Assembly (NCBI RefSeq): GCF_003716585.1
Contig: NZ_PTJO01000005.1
Span: forward strand, 248,001 to 312,000
DNA: 64,000 nt
Direction of reading: 5' to 3'
Source: Corynebacterium alimapuense
GTDB taxonomy: Bacteria > Actinomycetota > Actinomycetes > Mycobacteriales > Mycobacteriaceae
Shown here: in pieces, positions 63,950 through 64,000 of the stretch
How positions within the stretch are numbered: position 1 is the stretch's first letter
Layout: every line of letters begins with the position of its first letter
Translations under genes and position numbers: made by a program
The notes under the pieces: generated by a model
Told to the model about the DNA's origin: nothing
The model's input: the letters and a program-made list of their open reading frames with translations, nothing else
Database searches by the model: none

Positions 63950-64000
63950 TGCTGCTGTTCCTGATCATGCAGATACTGCCGAAGTAGCTCGCGATCTTGA
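63946..64000 (-). CDS. BlaI/MecI/CopY family repressor, C-terminal fragment at the window edge
   Basis: Only the last 17 codons are inside the window (reading QDRELLRQYLHDQEQQQ before the stop). The sequence resembles the C-terminal tail of BlaI-type repressors, and the stop overlaps the M56 gene start, the normal arrangement of these pairs. The identification therefore rests largely on context. Confidence 0.6.
   Translation of the reverse strand, partial: QDRELLRQYLHDQEQQQ

Overview
The window looks like a core chromosomal segment of a Corynebacterium (Mycobacteriales). The marker genes are mshB (mycothiol synthesis), an lpqW homologue (lipomannan/LAM control), the metP-metS transporter pair, DUF6542, DUF4245 and DUF5997 genes, and a PIN-PhoH protein. 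Many genes carry a TAnnnT -10 element 6-8 nt before the start codon, the leaderless promoter style common in this group. I see no rRNA, tRNA, CRISPR array, insertion sequence, integrase or phage gene.

Layout. 1-4257 (minus): typA, lpqW and the 5' part of mshB. 4628-6160 (plus): a secreted protein of unknown function, a DUF402 protein and a 55-residue protein ending in an ESFPASDPP motif. 6338-11683 (minus): a dppABC(DF) peptide transporter with a strong stem-loop between dppA and dppB. 11906-15141 (minus): a TPP riboswitch followed by a YkoE-YkoD-YkoC ECF transporter (probably for the thiamine precursor HMP) and a coupled P-loop kinase. 15180-20684: DUF2218, a PanE-like reductase, DUF808, a ClC channel, a short-chain dehydrogenase and a ZIP metal transporter. 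20761-24266 (plus): a lipoate ligase with inverted domain order and a short UvrA-like ATPase. 24288-26087 (minus): a BCCT osmolyte transporter.

26474-31804 holds a redox group: a FAD amine-oxidase-type protein, an SRPBCC protein, an Old Yellow Enzyme and a tocopherol-cyclase-like protein. 31896-35581 pairs a SulP anion transporter with an alkylsulfatase. 35896-39400 contains a lipoprotein, a membrane-anchored unknown, a condensation-domain acyltransferase and a divergent alpha/beta hydrolase.

The stretch 39585-50908 (ychF, metPS, AI-2E transporter, DUF6542, ispH, xseA-xseB, DUF4245, glpX, fumC) together with phoH at 58198 resembles, in content and partly in order, the M. tuberculosis Rv1095-Rv1112 block; the typA-lpqW-mshB end resembles Rv1165-Rv1170. 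Between fumC and phoH lie more variable genes: a TetR-MFS efflux pair with a clear operator, an S66 carboxypeptidase, a GAP-family membrane protein with a DUF1214 protein, and a GNAT acetyltransferase. After phoH come a LysR-type ligand-binding protein without a DNA-binding domain, DUF5997, a GH13 glycosidase with a divergent TetR, and an M56 peptidase with the end of a BlaI-type repressor at the right edge.

No wholly new defence or mobile system is evident. The most useful leads are small: unusual domain architectures, compact divergent leaderless promoters, structured leaders, and conserved genes of unknown function in revealing contexts.
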